The position numbers and the translations under genes are program-made. Shown here piece by piece: positions 9,936 to 22,616 of a stretch of DNA of 64,000 nucleotides; the first letter of the stretch is position 1, and each line of letters opens with the position of its first letter. This stretch comes from Notolepis coatsorum (Eukaryota; Chordata; Actinopteri; Aulopiformes; Paralepididae). The stretch lies in the NCBI GenBank assembly GCA_963971535.1, contig OZ020594.1:112496251-112560250 (forward strand), given 5' to 3'. The notes under the pieces were generated by a model. That model had not been told where the DNA came from and did not search any database. It was given only the letters and a program-made list of their open reading frames with translations.

Positions 9936-10475
9936 TTCTGCGCCAAGAATGAGTTAACTCGTTATTGCCCGCCAATCGAATAACGCCAACAACGAGTTAA
10001 CTTGTTTTTATGATCGTTATTTCTTTTATTCGCTATATCTATTCATAATTCATGGCTGCAGCCTCTGCAGACCCTGGTGAATGTGTCTGAGCTGGCAGAA
10101 GGTCAACACCGCCCTCTACTGCCTTGCGGAGCTATTGCACTCCATTCGAAACGGTCTGGTGTGTTTTCTGAGCCGATCTGAGCCGTGTGGGCGGGGTTTA
10201 AATACTCGAGGCGAGGCAGGCGCTTACAACGGTGGCATGGAACACTAACCCCGCCCACCCGTTCATGTGTAACGCTCGGTAATGTCGGGGACAGGATCGC
10301 TGTGGATAACTGGAATGGCGATCAAATAATTGGATTTTTTTTTAATTACATCAGAGACCAGGTAAGGACTCTATATATCCAATATTGCGTTGATCTGATA
10401 TTTATCAAGTGTACAAAAAAGATCTAAGCAAAGGAATAAAGGGAAGATAATTAAACAGAAGGATTTGTAGATACA
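9936..10475. other. Intron 2, no gene seen
   Basis: Contains GAGTTAACTCGTTATTG- and AACGAGTTAACTTGTT-type words (9948-10000) and moderately GC-rich sequence to 10330. No open frame with a recognisable product was found. Confidence 0.4.
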
Positions 10476-12523
10476 GTAAGAGTAAGCAGTCCCTGTCCCC
10501 TCCTTTACGTCTCTCTCTGTAAGAGTAAGCAGTCTCTGTCCCCTCCTTTACGTCTCTCTCTGTGAGAGTAAGCAGTCCCTGTCCCCTCCTTTACGTCTCT
10601 CTCTGTAAGAGTAAGCAGTCCCTGTCCCCTCCTTTACGTCTCTCTCTGTAAGAGTAAGCAGTCCCTGTCCCCTCCTTTACGTCTCTCTCTGTAAGAGTAA
10701 GCAGTCCCTGTCCCCTCCTTTACGTCTCTCTGTAAGAGTAAGCAGTCCCTGTCCCCTCCTTTACGTCTCTCTCTCTGTAAGAGTAAGCAGTCCCTGTCCC
10801 CTCCTTTACGTCTCTCTCTCTGTAAGAGTAAGCAGTCCCTGTCCCCTCCTTTACGTCTCTCTCTGTAAGAGTAAGCAGTCCCTGTCCCCTCCTTTACGTC
10901 TCTCTCTCTGTAAGAGTAAGCAGTCCCTGTCCCCTCCTTTACGTCTCTCTCTCTGTAAGAGTAAGCAGTCCCTGTCCCCTCCTTTACATCTCTCTCTGTA
11001 AGAGTAAGCAGTCCCTGTCCCCTCCTTTACGTCTCTCTGTAAGAGTAAGCAGTCCCTGTCCCCTCCTTTACGTCTCTCTTTGTAAGAGTAAGCAGTCCCT
11101 GTCCCCTCCTTTACGTCTCTGTAAGAGTAAGCAGTCCCTGTCCCCTCCTTTACGTCTCTCTCTGTGAGAGTAAGCAGTCCCTGTCCCCTCCTTTACGTCT
11201 CTGTAAGAGTAAGCAGTCCCTGTCCCCTCCTTTACGTCTCTGTAAGAGTAAGCAGTCCCTGTCCCCTCCTTTACGTCTCTGTAAGAGTAAGCAGTCCCTG
11301 TCCCCTCCTTTACGTCTCTCTCTGTAAGAGTAAGCAGTCCCTGTCCCCTCCTTTACGTCTCTCTCTGTAAGAGTAAGCAGTCCCTGTCCCCTCCTTTACG
11401 TCTCTCTCTGTAAGAGTAAGCAGTCCCTGTCCCCTCCTTTACGTCTCTCTGTAAGAGTAAGCAGTCCCTGTCCCCTCCTTTACGTCTCTCTGTGAGAGTA
11501 AGCAGTCCCTGTCCCCTCCTTTACGTCTCTCTCTGTAAGAGTAAGCAGTCCCTGTCCCCTCCTTTACGTCTCTCTCTGTAAGAGTAAGCAGTCCCTGTCC
11601 CCTCCTTTACATCTCTCTCTGTAAGAGTAAGCAGTCCCTGTCCCCTCCTTTACGTCTCTCTGTAAGAGTAAGCAGTCCCTGTCCCCTCCTTTACGTCTCT
11701 CTTTGTAAGAGTAAGCAGTCCCTGTCCCCTCCTTTACGTCTCTCTTTGTAAGAGTAAGCAGTCCCTGTCTCCTCCTTTACGTCTCTGTAAGAGTAAGCAG
11801 TCCCTGTCCCCTCCTTTACGTCTCTCTCTGTGAGAGTAAGCAGTCCCTGTCCCCTCCTTTACGTCTCTCTCTGTAAGAGTAAGCAGTCCCTGTCCCCTCC
11901 TTTACGTCTCTCTGTAAGAGTAAGCAGTCCCTGTCCCCTCCTTTACGTCTCTCTCTGTGAGAGTAAGCAGTCCCTGTCCCCTCCTTTACGTCTCTCTCTG
12001 TAAGAGTAAGCAGTCCCTGTCCCCTCCTTTACGTCTCTCTCTGTAAGAGTAAGCAGTCCCTGTCCCCTCCTTTACGTTTCTCTCTGTAAGAGTAAGCAGT
12101 CCCTGTCCCCTCCTTTACGTCTCTCTCTGTAAGAGTAAGCAGTCCCTGTCCCCTCCTCTACGTCTCTCTGTAAGAGTAAGCAGTCCATGTCCCCTCCTTT
12201 ACGTCTCTCTGTAAGAGTAAGCAGTCCCTGTCCCCTCCTTTACGTCTCTCTCTGTAAGAGTAAGCAGTCCCTGTCCCCTCCTTTACGTCTCTCTGTAAGA
12301 GTAAGCAGTCCCTGTCCCCTCCTTTACGTCTCTCTCTGTAAGAGTAAGCAGTCCCTGTCCCCTCCTTTACGTCTCTCTCTGTAAGAGTAAGCAGTCCCTG
12401 TCCCCTCCTTTACGTCTCTCTCTGTAAGAGTAAGCAGTCCCTGTCCCCTCCTTTACGTCTCTCTGTAAGAGTAAGCAGTCCCTGTCCCCTCCTTTACGTC
12501 TCTCTGTAAGAGTAAGCAGTCCC
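10476..12523. repeat. 43-bp minisatellite, left part
   Basis: About 49 units of a 37-45 bp repeat: GTAAGAGTAAGCAGTCCCTG, then TCCCCTCCTTTACGTCTCTC(TC)n. Length varies mainly by the number of terminal TC dinucleotides. Base substitutions are rare, for example CATGTCCC at 12186. The same array resumes at 18880, so the two parts were one array of about 72 units before the L1 inserted. Open frames within it are artefacts of the repeat. Confidence 0.95.
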
Positions 12524-12744
12524 GGGCACGCCTACCTTTAACCTTTTAACAAGGGTGGAGGAATGACTTCCGGTGGCATGGACTGAACACAGCTTGCGTC
12601 GTGTCGCAGCAAACCCTCGAATTATCACTATTTTTGAACCCATAATGAACAGAAACTAAGTTGACTTCACCTCGACATTTATCAGCTCCTTTTATTTTGT
12701 AAGCAGATTCTTTCAAAACGATCTAATCGTCCTTGAACAAACAC

Positions 12745-13368
12745 ATGTCCATGCGTGCACAAACAAAGTTCACAATGGAGAACGCTGACCTAGCGGTGCT
12801 CATGAGAACAATTGTACGAGAAGAACTTGCTACAGGACTCGAAACCAATCTAAAGCCGATCAAGGAGCATCTAAACAAAATCCAGCTAAAGGTAACATCA
12901 TGCCTGGACAAGATTGACTCTCTTGAGACGGCTGCCAACGACACTGATCAAAGGCTGTTACAACTGGAAGCGGAGAATAAATCACTATCTGAGGAAGTTA
13001 AATCATTAAAACAGAAGACGGAATCGCTGGAGGACCACAGCAGAAGACTCAACGTGAGAATCTTTGGGCTACCAGAAGGAACAGAACAAGGCAACCCGAC
13101 ACTGTTTGTAAACGGAATGCTGAGCGAACTTTTTGGTCAAGATCTAGGACGTCCACTTCACTTGGTCAATATCGCTCACCGCATCGGAGCAAATAAAGGC
13201 AAGACGCGATGCCTAATCGCTAAACTCAACAACTCTGATATAAGACAGACGGTTGTGCGTCTTGCCGGTGGGAAAGCTAGGACGAGACTGTCTACTACTG
13301 TACATACTGTACACATCATACAGAACACAGGTATGCCCATGGTGGCGCTGTCCACACTGGTCAGCTGA
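12745..13368 (+). pseudogene. L1 ORF1 protein, C-terminally altered
   Basis: From the first ATG in frame (12745), about 207 residues are readable. Residues 10-100 are rich in heptad Leu/Ile (LQLEAENKSLSEEVKSLKQK), a coiled coil used for trimerisation in L1 ORF1p. SRRLNVRIFGLPEG follows, the start of the RRM/Transposase_22 domain that binds LINE RNA. After VVRLAGGKAR the sequence departs from the family pattern and stops, so the C-terminal domain appears lost by rearrangement near 13280. Confidence 0.75.
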
Positions 13369-13493
13369 AAATATTGTGAACATTTCAGTCTAACGTGGCC
13401 ACATGGACTTGGAGTAATATGAAACCCTCTTCTGCTTGGCACTGTTCATGGGTTTAAAAAAAAAATATGATAACTTTTCTTTCTAACCATTAG

Positions 13494-13815
13494 TGCTGCT
13501 GTGGATGGTGCTGTTGTCATCATGATTGATGGGGACGTTAATATCACCCATGGCATTACTCTCCTTACCCAATATAACTTGGTCTATATATGGTTTATAT
13601 TATTCATATATTTGTTTTGCTATTATTATTACAATCTATGTTATTAGCGACAGATATAGTGGTAACTGTGCTGGGTGAATTATTACTGCTGGTATCTTTA
13701 TTTTATCTTTATTACCAGCAGTGTTGCTGTGGATGGCGCTGTGGTCACCATGACTGATGGGGACGATAGTATCACCATAGCATTACTCTCCTTACCCAAT
13801 ATAATTTACCATAAA
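13494..13815. repeat. Duplicated ~100-bp segment between L1 ORFs
   Basis: TGCTGTGGATGG(T/C)GCTGT...ATGGGGACG and GGCATTACTCTCCTTACCCAATATAA-type blocks occur at 13497-13585 and 13724-13806. The duplication and the 29-base G tract at 14040-14068 make this inter-ORF region longer than usual. Confidence 0.7.
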
Positions 13816-14171
13816 TTAAAGAAAGAAAGAAAAGGAAAAATAATTGATCTCCCTGTTTCCCTTCCAATTTAGTTTTTTGATAATGCATTGGATAGTTACT
13901 AACACAGGGAGACCAGTAGAGGGAGCTGTTTGACCAGCTAACATGTCACAACTCTGCAATAGGCAGAAAATGGGAGGTAGGGAGATGGCTATGTGGAATA
14001 AGAATACTATGGTATTCTACCCACGCGACCGTCTTCCGGGGTGGGGGGGGGGGGGGGGGGGGGGGGGTGTATTTGTGTTGAATGTTGTCCAGAGCTGCCA
14101 GACTCATTGTTTAATTTTCATTCTAGTGTGCTTTTCCAGGCTGTTCTCATTATTTCAATTGTATAGCCTAC

Positions 14172-17100
14172 ATGTCAGGATCCACTCGTATAAATCAGAC
14201 AGATATGAATAACATAACGTTGGTCTCGTGGAATGTACGCGGTCTTGGGCATGCTCTAAAGCGGGGCAAAGTGTTTGCGCATTTAAAGTCTCTTAACGCT
14301 GAATAGGGCTGGGCGATAAAACGATAACGATAACTATCGCGATAAATTATTTCCTCGAAATAAACATGAAACGTGGTCGCAAAGTTTCGATATATCGATT
14401 TCCAAGTTTGGCTCCGTTCAGCCTCGGCTCAGCACACCCACTAACAACAACCAACGTTACGTGATGACGTGACGTGCTTACGCACAACAGCTAACAACCA
14501 ATCAGTGAAGGAGATGGCCGAGAGCGAACGAGATCCGGAAGGAGACCCAGAGGTACTAGGACTCACTCAACAACAAGGCTTGCTAGGCTAATTAGCTTGC
14601 ACGGCGTTGTTTTATATATTTACGTGCCGAGTATGTGTGTGTTTTGACTTCTGAGGCCACGTTTAAGTAGTGTGGGTGGGGTATACAGTGGACGTCGTTT
14701 CAATATATTGTGGCGGAAGAGTTTTAGTGTCATATTTATTGTCATGAGATGCTCCGCTTGTCGGCTAACTGTTAACGTGCGCGGACTGATGACGACATCA
14801 ACTCGACTTGAGACATTCGCAGCAGCATAAGAAGTTAATTAAACTTGACAGACATTATATCGACGATAATTATCGATATCGAATTATATGAAAATAATTG
14901 TATAATTTTATCGCGATAACGTTTTTGGTCATATCGCCCAGCCCTACGCTGACATAATGTTTCTACAAGAAACTCACATAAAAGCTACAGAACAGAGGCG
15001 ACTGAGGGCTAACTGGATATCTCAAGTTTACCAGTCACCTTTCACATCCAAAGCTAGAGGTGTCGCTATTCTTTTTCGCAAGAATATCCCATTCCAGCTT
15101 TCCTCAATAGTCACAGATCCAAATGGCAGGTATATTATGATTACTGGAAACATACATTCGTTCCCTATCACTTTACTGAACATATATGGCCCAAACACTG
15201 ATGATCCAAATTTCTTCCGCAAAGTATTTGATTTAATTCCAGACCTAGGCACCACTAATTTATTAATGGGTGGAGACTTTAATTGCTACCTTGACCCATA
15301 TCTGGATAGACCCTCCTCCCGCACCCCAACAGCAATGGCTTCTGTCCTAACATTAAATAATTTAATTAAATCTAGAAACATAGTAGATATCTGGAGACTA
15401 CAACACCCAACGGACAAAGACTATTCGTTTTTCTCGCATGTCCATAAGTCATACACGAGAATTGATTATTTTTTAGTGGATGCAAAATTAATAACTAACA
15501 TTGTGAATACCAAATATCATAATATAATAATATCGGATCACAGTCCAGTTTCACTAGAAATAAAGCTTGCTCTGCCCAAACAAAGCTACTGTTGGCGTTT
15601 TAACCCGTGGCTGCTCACAGACCAAGAGTTTATTAATTGTATGACAGCTCACTTGGAGGAATTCCTTGAGTTCAATGACACAGGGGAGGTCTCAGACTCC
15701 ATACTCTGGGAGACTCTTAAAGCAGTAATGAGAGGTCATATAATTTCCTTTGAAAGTTCAAAAAAAAGGGAACAGCGCCATCGTCTGGTGGAAATCGAAA
15801 ACACACTTCCGACCCTTGAACAGACTTACAGGAACTCTCTTTTGCAAGAAGACTATAATAAGATCTTGAATTTAAAGTATGAATATAACCGCATTCTTAG
15901 TGGAAACATCGGTAAACTCTTATTGAAGCTCAAACAGAGACATTTCGAACTGAGCGACAAACCAGAGAGGCTGTTGGCCAGACAGTTGAAAGGAGCACAG
16001 GCGAGCCGTGCAATCCACAAAATTGTATCTAAAACAGGTGATTTGTTAACTAACCCTAAGGAAATAAACAACCGCTTTAAATAATTTTATTCAGAATTAT
16101 ACAAAACAAAGTCTCAGGCCACTAACGCAGACTTTACAATTTTTTTTGACTCCCTCAACCTGCCAAAACTGGATGAGTCATCCAGGTTAGAACTCGATTC
16201 AGATTTTTCAGAGAGTGAGCTAGTTGAGGCAATTAAGTCATTCCCCTCTGGTAAGGCAGCAGGCCCAGACGGATTTGGCTGTGAATTTTACAAGACATTT
16301 CACAAGACACTTGCCCCAATCCTACTCAGAATGATCAATGACTCCATTAAGAATAACAGATTTCCGAACTCTCTGTATGAAGCAAATATATGTATCTTAC
16401 TGAAGAAGGGCAAGGAGGAAACAGAGCCTGGGAGCTACCGGCCCATCGCCCTCCTTAATTTTGATCAAAAATCGATCACAAAAGTATTAGCCAATAGATT
16501 AGGGAGACATATTCCATCAATTATACACCCTGACCAAACAGGGTTTATCCCAGGCAGATTTTCATTTTGTAATGTGCGTCGGCTCCTGAACAATGTTTAT
16601 ACCAACCACGAGGACAACTCCAGAGCGGCCATTTTGTCCTTAGATGCAGCCAAAGCGTTTGATCAAATAGAGTGGCCCTACATGCTCGAGGCACTTAAAA
16701 GATTTGGATTTGGAGACTCTTTTATTGCATGGGTCAAAATACTATATCTTTGCCCGACATCCTCCATCCTCACTAATAATGATAAATCTGGACCTTTTGA
16801 CTTGCAACGTGGGGTCCGACAGGGCGATCCGCTTTCTCCCTTACTATTCGACGTTGCTCTGGAGCCCCTCGCGATAGGAATCAGGAGCCACCCCAATATC
16901 AGAGGCATTAAGATAGGGGACATGGAAAGCCGGGTGAGCCTTTACGCTGATGACACATTGTTATATCTTTCAGACCCAGAAACCTCTGTTCCTCCCTTGT
17001 TAGATTTCATTGAATCATTTGGTAAGCTTTCTGGCTACACAATCAATTGGGGTAAGAGTGAGTTCATGCCTCTCTCGGGCGCCCTGAACTCAGACTTTCT

Positions 17101-18644
17101 TAAGGCTCTACCATTTAAAGTAGTAAATGACCATTTTTCATATTTAGGACTCCGAATATCTAGAAATCCCAAACTCTTATTTAAACTTAACTATGCTGAC
17201 ATGCTCACAAAGTTAAAACTCAACATAGAGAAGTGGAGGACCCTGCCCTTATCTATGGTGGGGCGTATTAACGCAATCAAGATGGTGTCTCTTCCTAGAT
17301 TCTTGTATCTATTTCAAAATCTGCCAATCTTCCTCACTGCAGCATTCTTTAAGACACTAGACTCTATTATTTTCCCATTTGTATGGGGATATAAAACCCA
17401 TCGCATATCAAAAGGGCATCTGCAGAAGCCAACACAGGAGGGAGGCCTAGGCCTCCCTGCATTCAGGAATTATTATTGGGCAGCCAATGCTAGAGCTCTG
17501 ACCTATTGGCAGAGGGGACTCTCGGGTGAGACACCATCTAATAATTCCCCCCTGTGGCTAAACATTGAAGCCACAGCAGTAAAAGGCTCCTCTCTCTGTA
17601 CTTTACTTTTTTCTAAAACAGTAAAAAAAAAAAAAAATCCCCTCAAAAGCTAATTGGTGACAATTTTATCTTAAGGAACTCACTTAGGATTTTGAATCAG
17701 ATAAGAGGTGTTCACAAGCCACCAAATGTCTGTATGTATACCCCTATATGTCATAACCACTCCTTTTTGCCATCTCGGACAGATGGGGCATTTGCTGTCT
17801 GGAGGGACAAGGGACTCACGACCCTTGGAGACTTGTACATAGACAAACAGTTTGCATCATTCGACCAACTGAAAACAAAATTTAACATTCCTAACACTTT
17901 TTTCGATATCTCCAAATCAGACACTATGTCAAAGAAAAAATTCCACATTTTGAAACCATGCCAGAGAATTGCCCATTCTACGATCTCCTGAAGCTCCCTC
18001 CAGACTCCAGACACCTGATATCTCGCTTTATGTCCCTGTTTTCCACCTCTGTGTCCACTGACCATCTGAGAGATGCCTGGTCCACTGAGTTGAATCTAGA
18101 GGTGTCTGAGAACATATGGAATGAAGGTTTGACTAGAATCCAAACTTGCTCGATCAATGCTAGGTACAAATTGATTCAATTTAAAGTCATCCATAGACTC
18201 CACTATTCAAAGACCAAACTACACAGAATTTATCCATCTCTTTCTCCATTATGTGACAGGTGTAAAGTTGCAGAGGGCTCTTTAACACATCTCTTTTGGC
18301 TCTGTCCTCATTTACAAAAATTCTGGGGTGAAATATTCCAGTGGTTTTCCAGGGTCTATGGAAAGGACATTCCCCCTGATCCAGAGTTGGCACTCTTTGG
18401 GTGTTCAGAGACTGCCTTAAGGTACACGAGGGAGGAACAACAGACACTAATGCTCGGCATGGTAGCTGCAAAAAAAATTATTCTAACCGATTGGAAATCA
18501 CCTACACCCCCGTGTCTCCAGAAATGGCTCAATGAAATGATCACAATCATACAGATGGAGAGGATCCGCTATTACAGATCCAAAGAGCACAACAGGTTTT
18601 CGGACATATGGAGCCCATTCATTGACTATCTGAAGGACAAATAA
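14172..18644 (+). pseudogene. L1 ORF2: AP endonuclease and reverse transcriptase, broken
   Basis: An ATG at 14172 (or 14205, same frame) starts an AP-endonuclease-like domain with SWNVRGLGHALKRGKV. It is cut at 14303 by a MITE and resumes at 14946 with ADIMFLQETHI, then GGDFNCYLDP near 15271 and ISDHSP near 15530. A TAA at 16082 interrupts the frame, which continues unchanged into the RT domain: GSYRPIALLNFDQ, DQTGFIPGRF, LSLDAAKAFD, GVRQGDPLSPLLF and the catalytic YADD near 16945. Frame is lost at an A tract near 17625 and again near 17940. The last segment (17958-18644) holds the L1-type Cys motif CDRCKVAEGSLTHLFWLCP. The protein cannot be made intact. Confidence 0.88.
14304..14945. mobile_element. 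hAT-type MITE inside L1 ORF2
   Basis: It begins TAGGGCTGGGCGATAA and ends TATCGCCCAGCCCT. The flanking 8-bp words are ACGCTGAA (14296-14303) and ACGCTGAC (14946-14953), one mismatch. Removing it restores an open endonuclease frame. Ends match those of the 6226-7328 element, but the interior (ATAACGATAACTATCGCG) differs, so it is a separate subfamily. Confidence 0.85.
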
Positions 18645-18879
18645 TTGCACTCTGCAGAGACTCACCCCTGTATATCATGTTTGACCTGCACCTTGTAACA
18701 CCTGGCTATACAACACACTTTAATGCTTTGAGTTAAGTCACACTGTTATTTTATTTTCCTGTCTGGCAGTCCTTTTAGTTTTTTGTTTTGTTTTGTTATG
18801 TCTGTTTATTTTTGTTCTGTCTCCTCCTTTTTGTTTGTCTGTTCTTGTCTAGTAAACTGAGAAATAAAGTATTTAAAAA

Positions 18880-19853
18880 AAGAGTAAGCAGTCCCTGTCC
18901 CCTCCTTTACGTCTCTCTCTGTAAGAGTAAGCAGTCCCTGTCCCCTCCTTTACGTCTCTCTCTGTAAGAGTAAGCAGTCCCTGTCCCCTCCTTTACGTCT
19001 CTCTCTGTAAGAGTAAGCAGTCCCTGTCCCCTCCTTTACGTCTCTCTCTGTAAGCAGTCCCTGTCCCCTCCTTTACGTCTCTCTCTGTAAGAGTAAGCAG
19101 TCCCTGTCCCCTCCTTTATGTCTCTCTCTGTAAGAGTAAGCAGTCCCTGTCCCCTCCTTTACGTCTCTCTCTGTAAGAGTAAGCAGTCCCTGTCCCCTCC
19201 TTTACGTCTCTCTCTGTAAGAGTAAGCAGTCCCTGTCCCCTCCTTTACGTCTCTCTGTAAGAGTAAGCAGTCCCTGTCCCCTCCTTTACGTCTCTCTCTG
19301 TAAGAGTAAGCAGTCCCTGTCCCCTCCTTTACGTCTCTCTCTGTAAGAGTAAGCAGTCCCTGTCCCCTCCTTTACGTCTCTCTCTGTAAGAGTAAGCAGT
19401 CCCTGTCCCCTCCTTTACGTCTCTCTCTGTAAGAGTAAGCAGTCCCTGTCCCCTCCTTTACGTCTCTCTCTGTAAGAGTAAGCAGTCCCTGTCCCCTCCT
19501 TTATGTCTCTCTGTAAGAGTAAGCAGTCCCTGTCCCCTCCTTTACGTCTCTCTCTGTAAGAGTAAGCAGTCCCTGTCCCCTCCTTTACGTCTCTCTCTGT
19601 AAGAGTAAGCAGTCCCTGTCCCTTCCTTTACGTCTCTCTCTGTAAGAGTAAGCAGTCCCTGTCCCCTCCTTTATGTCTCTCTGTAAGAGTAAGCAGTCCC
19701 TGTCCCCTCCTTTACGTCTCTCTGTAAGAGTAAGCAGTCCCTGTCCCCTCCTTTACGTCTCTCTCTCTCTGTAAGAGTAAGCAGTCCCTGTCCCCTCCTT
19801 TACGTCTCTCTCTGTAAGAGTAAGCAGTCCCTGTCCCCTCCTTTACGTCTCTT
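18880..19853. repeat. 43-bp minisatellite, right part
   Basis: About 23 further units of the same repeat as 10476-12523, continuing directly after the L1 target duplication and ending in a degraded CTTTCTCCTCCTTAG. One unit near 19050 lacks the GTAAGAGTAA half. Confidence 0.95.
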
Positions 19854-19920
19854 TCTCCTCCTTAGTCTCCTTACCTCGAAAATCCTCAGTTTTCCTTTCT
19901 AGATACCCTTGCCTTTTCTT

Positions 19921-20137
19921 AGCTACATGTACAGTATTGGAGGTGTACATGTAGTTGTGTGTACATGTACAGTATTGGAGGTGTACATGTAGTTGTGTGT
20001 ACATGTACAGTATTGGAGGTGTACGTGTAGTTGTGTGTACATGTACAGTATTGGAGGTGTACCTGTAGTTGTGTGTAAATGTACAGTATCAGAGGTATAC
20101 ATGTGTGTACATGTACAGTATTGGAGGTGTACATGTA
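19921..20137. repeat. 38-bp minisatellite
   Basis: About five and a half units of ACATGTACAGTATTGGAGGT followed by GTACATGTAGTTGTGTGT. Later units are degenerate. Each unit contains the palindrome GTACATGTAC. Confidence 0.9.
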
Positions 20138-21096
<959 letters not shown>

Positions 21097-21113
21097 GTGT
21101 ACCATTACATTTA

Positions 21114-21685
21114 TTTTTTTAACAAATGTTTTTTTTTCCCTTTTTTAACATGAAACTAGACAAACAATACAGTAACAGTAATAATCGATCATAAATCACA
21201 GGACAATGACAGAAATAATAATAATAATGACAGTCCAGTAATTAAATCAAAATAAATGTAGATTAAAAGACATAAAAATAATAAATACAATACATGCTCG
21301 CTCTTCCTCGCTCTTTCCTTCCCCTTCCCTCCCCCTCCACCCCCCCCCCCTCAGGACCCCCACTTGGACTATACATCCACTATTTCATTTAACATCAGAA
21401 AATTACAAGTTTATATGCTTCCCTTTATCTTCTCCACCACAGCTACCCAGACTGCTATGCTGCCTTCATTAACACCTACAATTTGTGCAGTGGATATCTC
21501 TAGATAAATCACATCGAGATAGGTAAGAACCCATACCTTCCGGCACATTTTATCCGGTTGAATCCAGCGTGACGCTATCAACTTTTTGGCAGCCGTAAGA
21601 CCGGACAAAATTAGTCTCTTTACATGTACAGAGGTTGATAACTGAGAAACATCATTCAACAACAATACAGAAGGCAGTGTAGGTA
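21114..21685 (-). mobile_element. 5'-truncated L1 copy, 17-bp TSD
   Basis: On the minus strand it encodes the last part of an L1 ORF2 (LSGLTAAKKLIASRWIQPDK, then WVLTYLDVIYLEISTAQI). It ends in an A-rich tail, seen as the T runs at 21114-21150. The duplication GTGTACCATTACATTTA flanks it exactly (21097-21113, 21686-21702). It is the same subfamily as the 26512-30420 element. Confidence 0.88.
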
Positions 21686-21689
21686 GTGT

Positions 21690-22269
21690 ACCATTACATT
21701 TAGTAATTTAGCTGAAGCTTTTATCCAAAGCGACTTACAAGTTCTGTACGACAAGTCATCAGGAAGGGTACAACTCTTATCAGCTGAGTAACAATGTTCA
21801 TCAAAGTGTTGAGTGCTACAGTGTATGTTAGTTTATTAGGACAAGTGCATGACGGTAAGGTTAATTAGGGTTAGATTTTATTGATTTATTATTATATTTA
21901 TTTCAGATAATGGTTGAAGAAGTGCGTCTTTAGTCGACGGTGAAAGATTGGACAGGTTTCGGCTGTCCTAACTGGGGTGGGTAGTTCATTCCACCATTGT
22001 GGGGCAAGGACTGAGAATAGGCGACTTCTCTTTGATGACCCTCCCGGAGCTCGGATAGGAGTAGGTCTGAGGCGGCCAGAAGATGCAGAGCGTAGGGGTC
22101 TTGAGGGTGTGTAGTTAGAGACCATTGACCGGAGGTAGGTGGGAGCGGTTCCCTTTGCCGCACGGTATGCCAGGTCGAGGGCCTTGAAGCGGATTCGTGC
22201 AGCAATGAGGAGCCAGTGCAGGTCCCTGAGAAGTGGGGTTACATGGGCCGACTTCGGTAGGTTTGAGAT
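21690..22269 (-). mobile_element. L2-clade LINE 3' end, first segment
   Basis: The minus strand reads MVSNYTPSRPLRSASSGRLR, then LFSVLAPQWWNELPTPVRTA and RRLKTHFFNHYLK. A 3' untranslated tail follows with AAGTCGCTTTGGATAAAAG and CTAAAT words, the tail shared by trout RSg-1-type L2 LINEs and their SINEs. The near-identical plus-strand copy is at 43185-44715. It is interrupted at 22269 by an 8.3-kb hAT insertion and resumes at 30543. Confidence 0.85.
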
Positions 22270-22444
22270 TAGAGTTGTTCCGATACCAGTATCGGAAATG
22301 CCGCCGATACTGCCTAAAATGCTGGTATCGGCGAGTACCCTCTAATTCTGCGCTCCGATACCATATGACGTAATTTATCAACAACACTGCGGTCTGCTGA
22401 GTGAGCATTATAAAACAAACGTGTTTTTAACCGACCGTGAATTA

Positions 22445-22616
22445 AAGTGTCAATGTCTTTGTAATATTTTTTTTTTTTTATATATTTTTATTCGTTTTTT
22501 TAGACATTACAGTAGACAATACGAACGTGACATACATACACTTATCGACAAAAGACAAACAAATTTAAAATTTAAAAAATAAACCAGATCAGTCAGCAGG
22601 AAGGGCGCTAGGGGGC
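22445..22616 (-). mobile_element. Possible short L1 3' tail
   Basis: A T run at 22467-22480 followed by TTTTTATTCGTTTTTTTAGA and AATACGAACGTGACATACAT resembles a minus-strand L1 3' untranslated tail. No coding part is kept and the assignment is tentative. Confidence 0.4.

Larger units (their letters stand above)
12524..18879 (+). mobile_element. L1-clade LINE, near full length, 16-bp TSD
   Basis: A 6356-bp insertion splits the 43-bp minisatellite. It is flanked by the exact duplication AAGAGTAAGCAGTCCC (12508-12523, 18880-18895) and ends in AATAAAGTATTTAAAAAA. It carries ORF1 (12745-13368) and ORF2 (14172-18644) in the order and with the domains of L1/Swimmer-type fish elements. A MITE interrupts ORF2, and nonsense and frameshift changes make it inactive. 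It lies in sense orientation in intron 2 of the zinc-finger gene. Confidence 0.92.

Noticed and set aside
11164-12384. Open frames of repeated SPCPLLYVS residues
   Set aside because: They are products of the minisatellite unit on one strand, without start context or splice signals.
10476-19853. Tandem 43-bp repeats as a possible CRISPR array
   Set aside because: Units are directly adjacent with no unique spacers, no cas-like genes exist, and the context is vertebrate.
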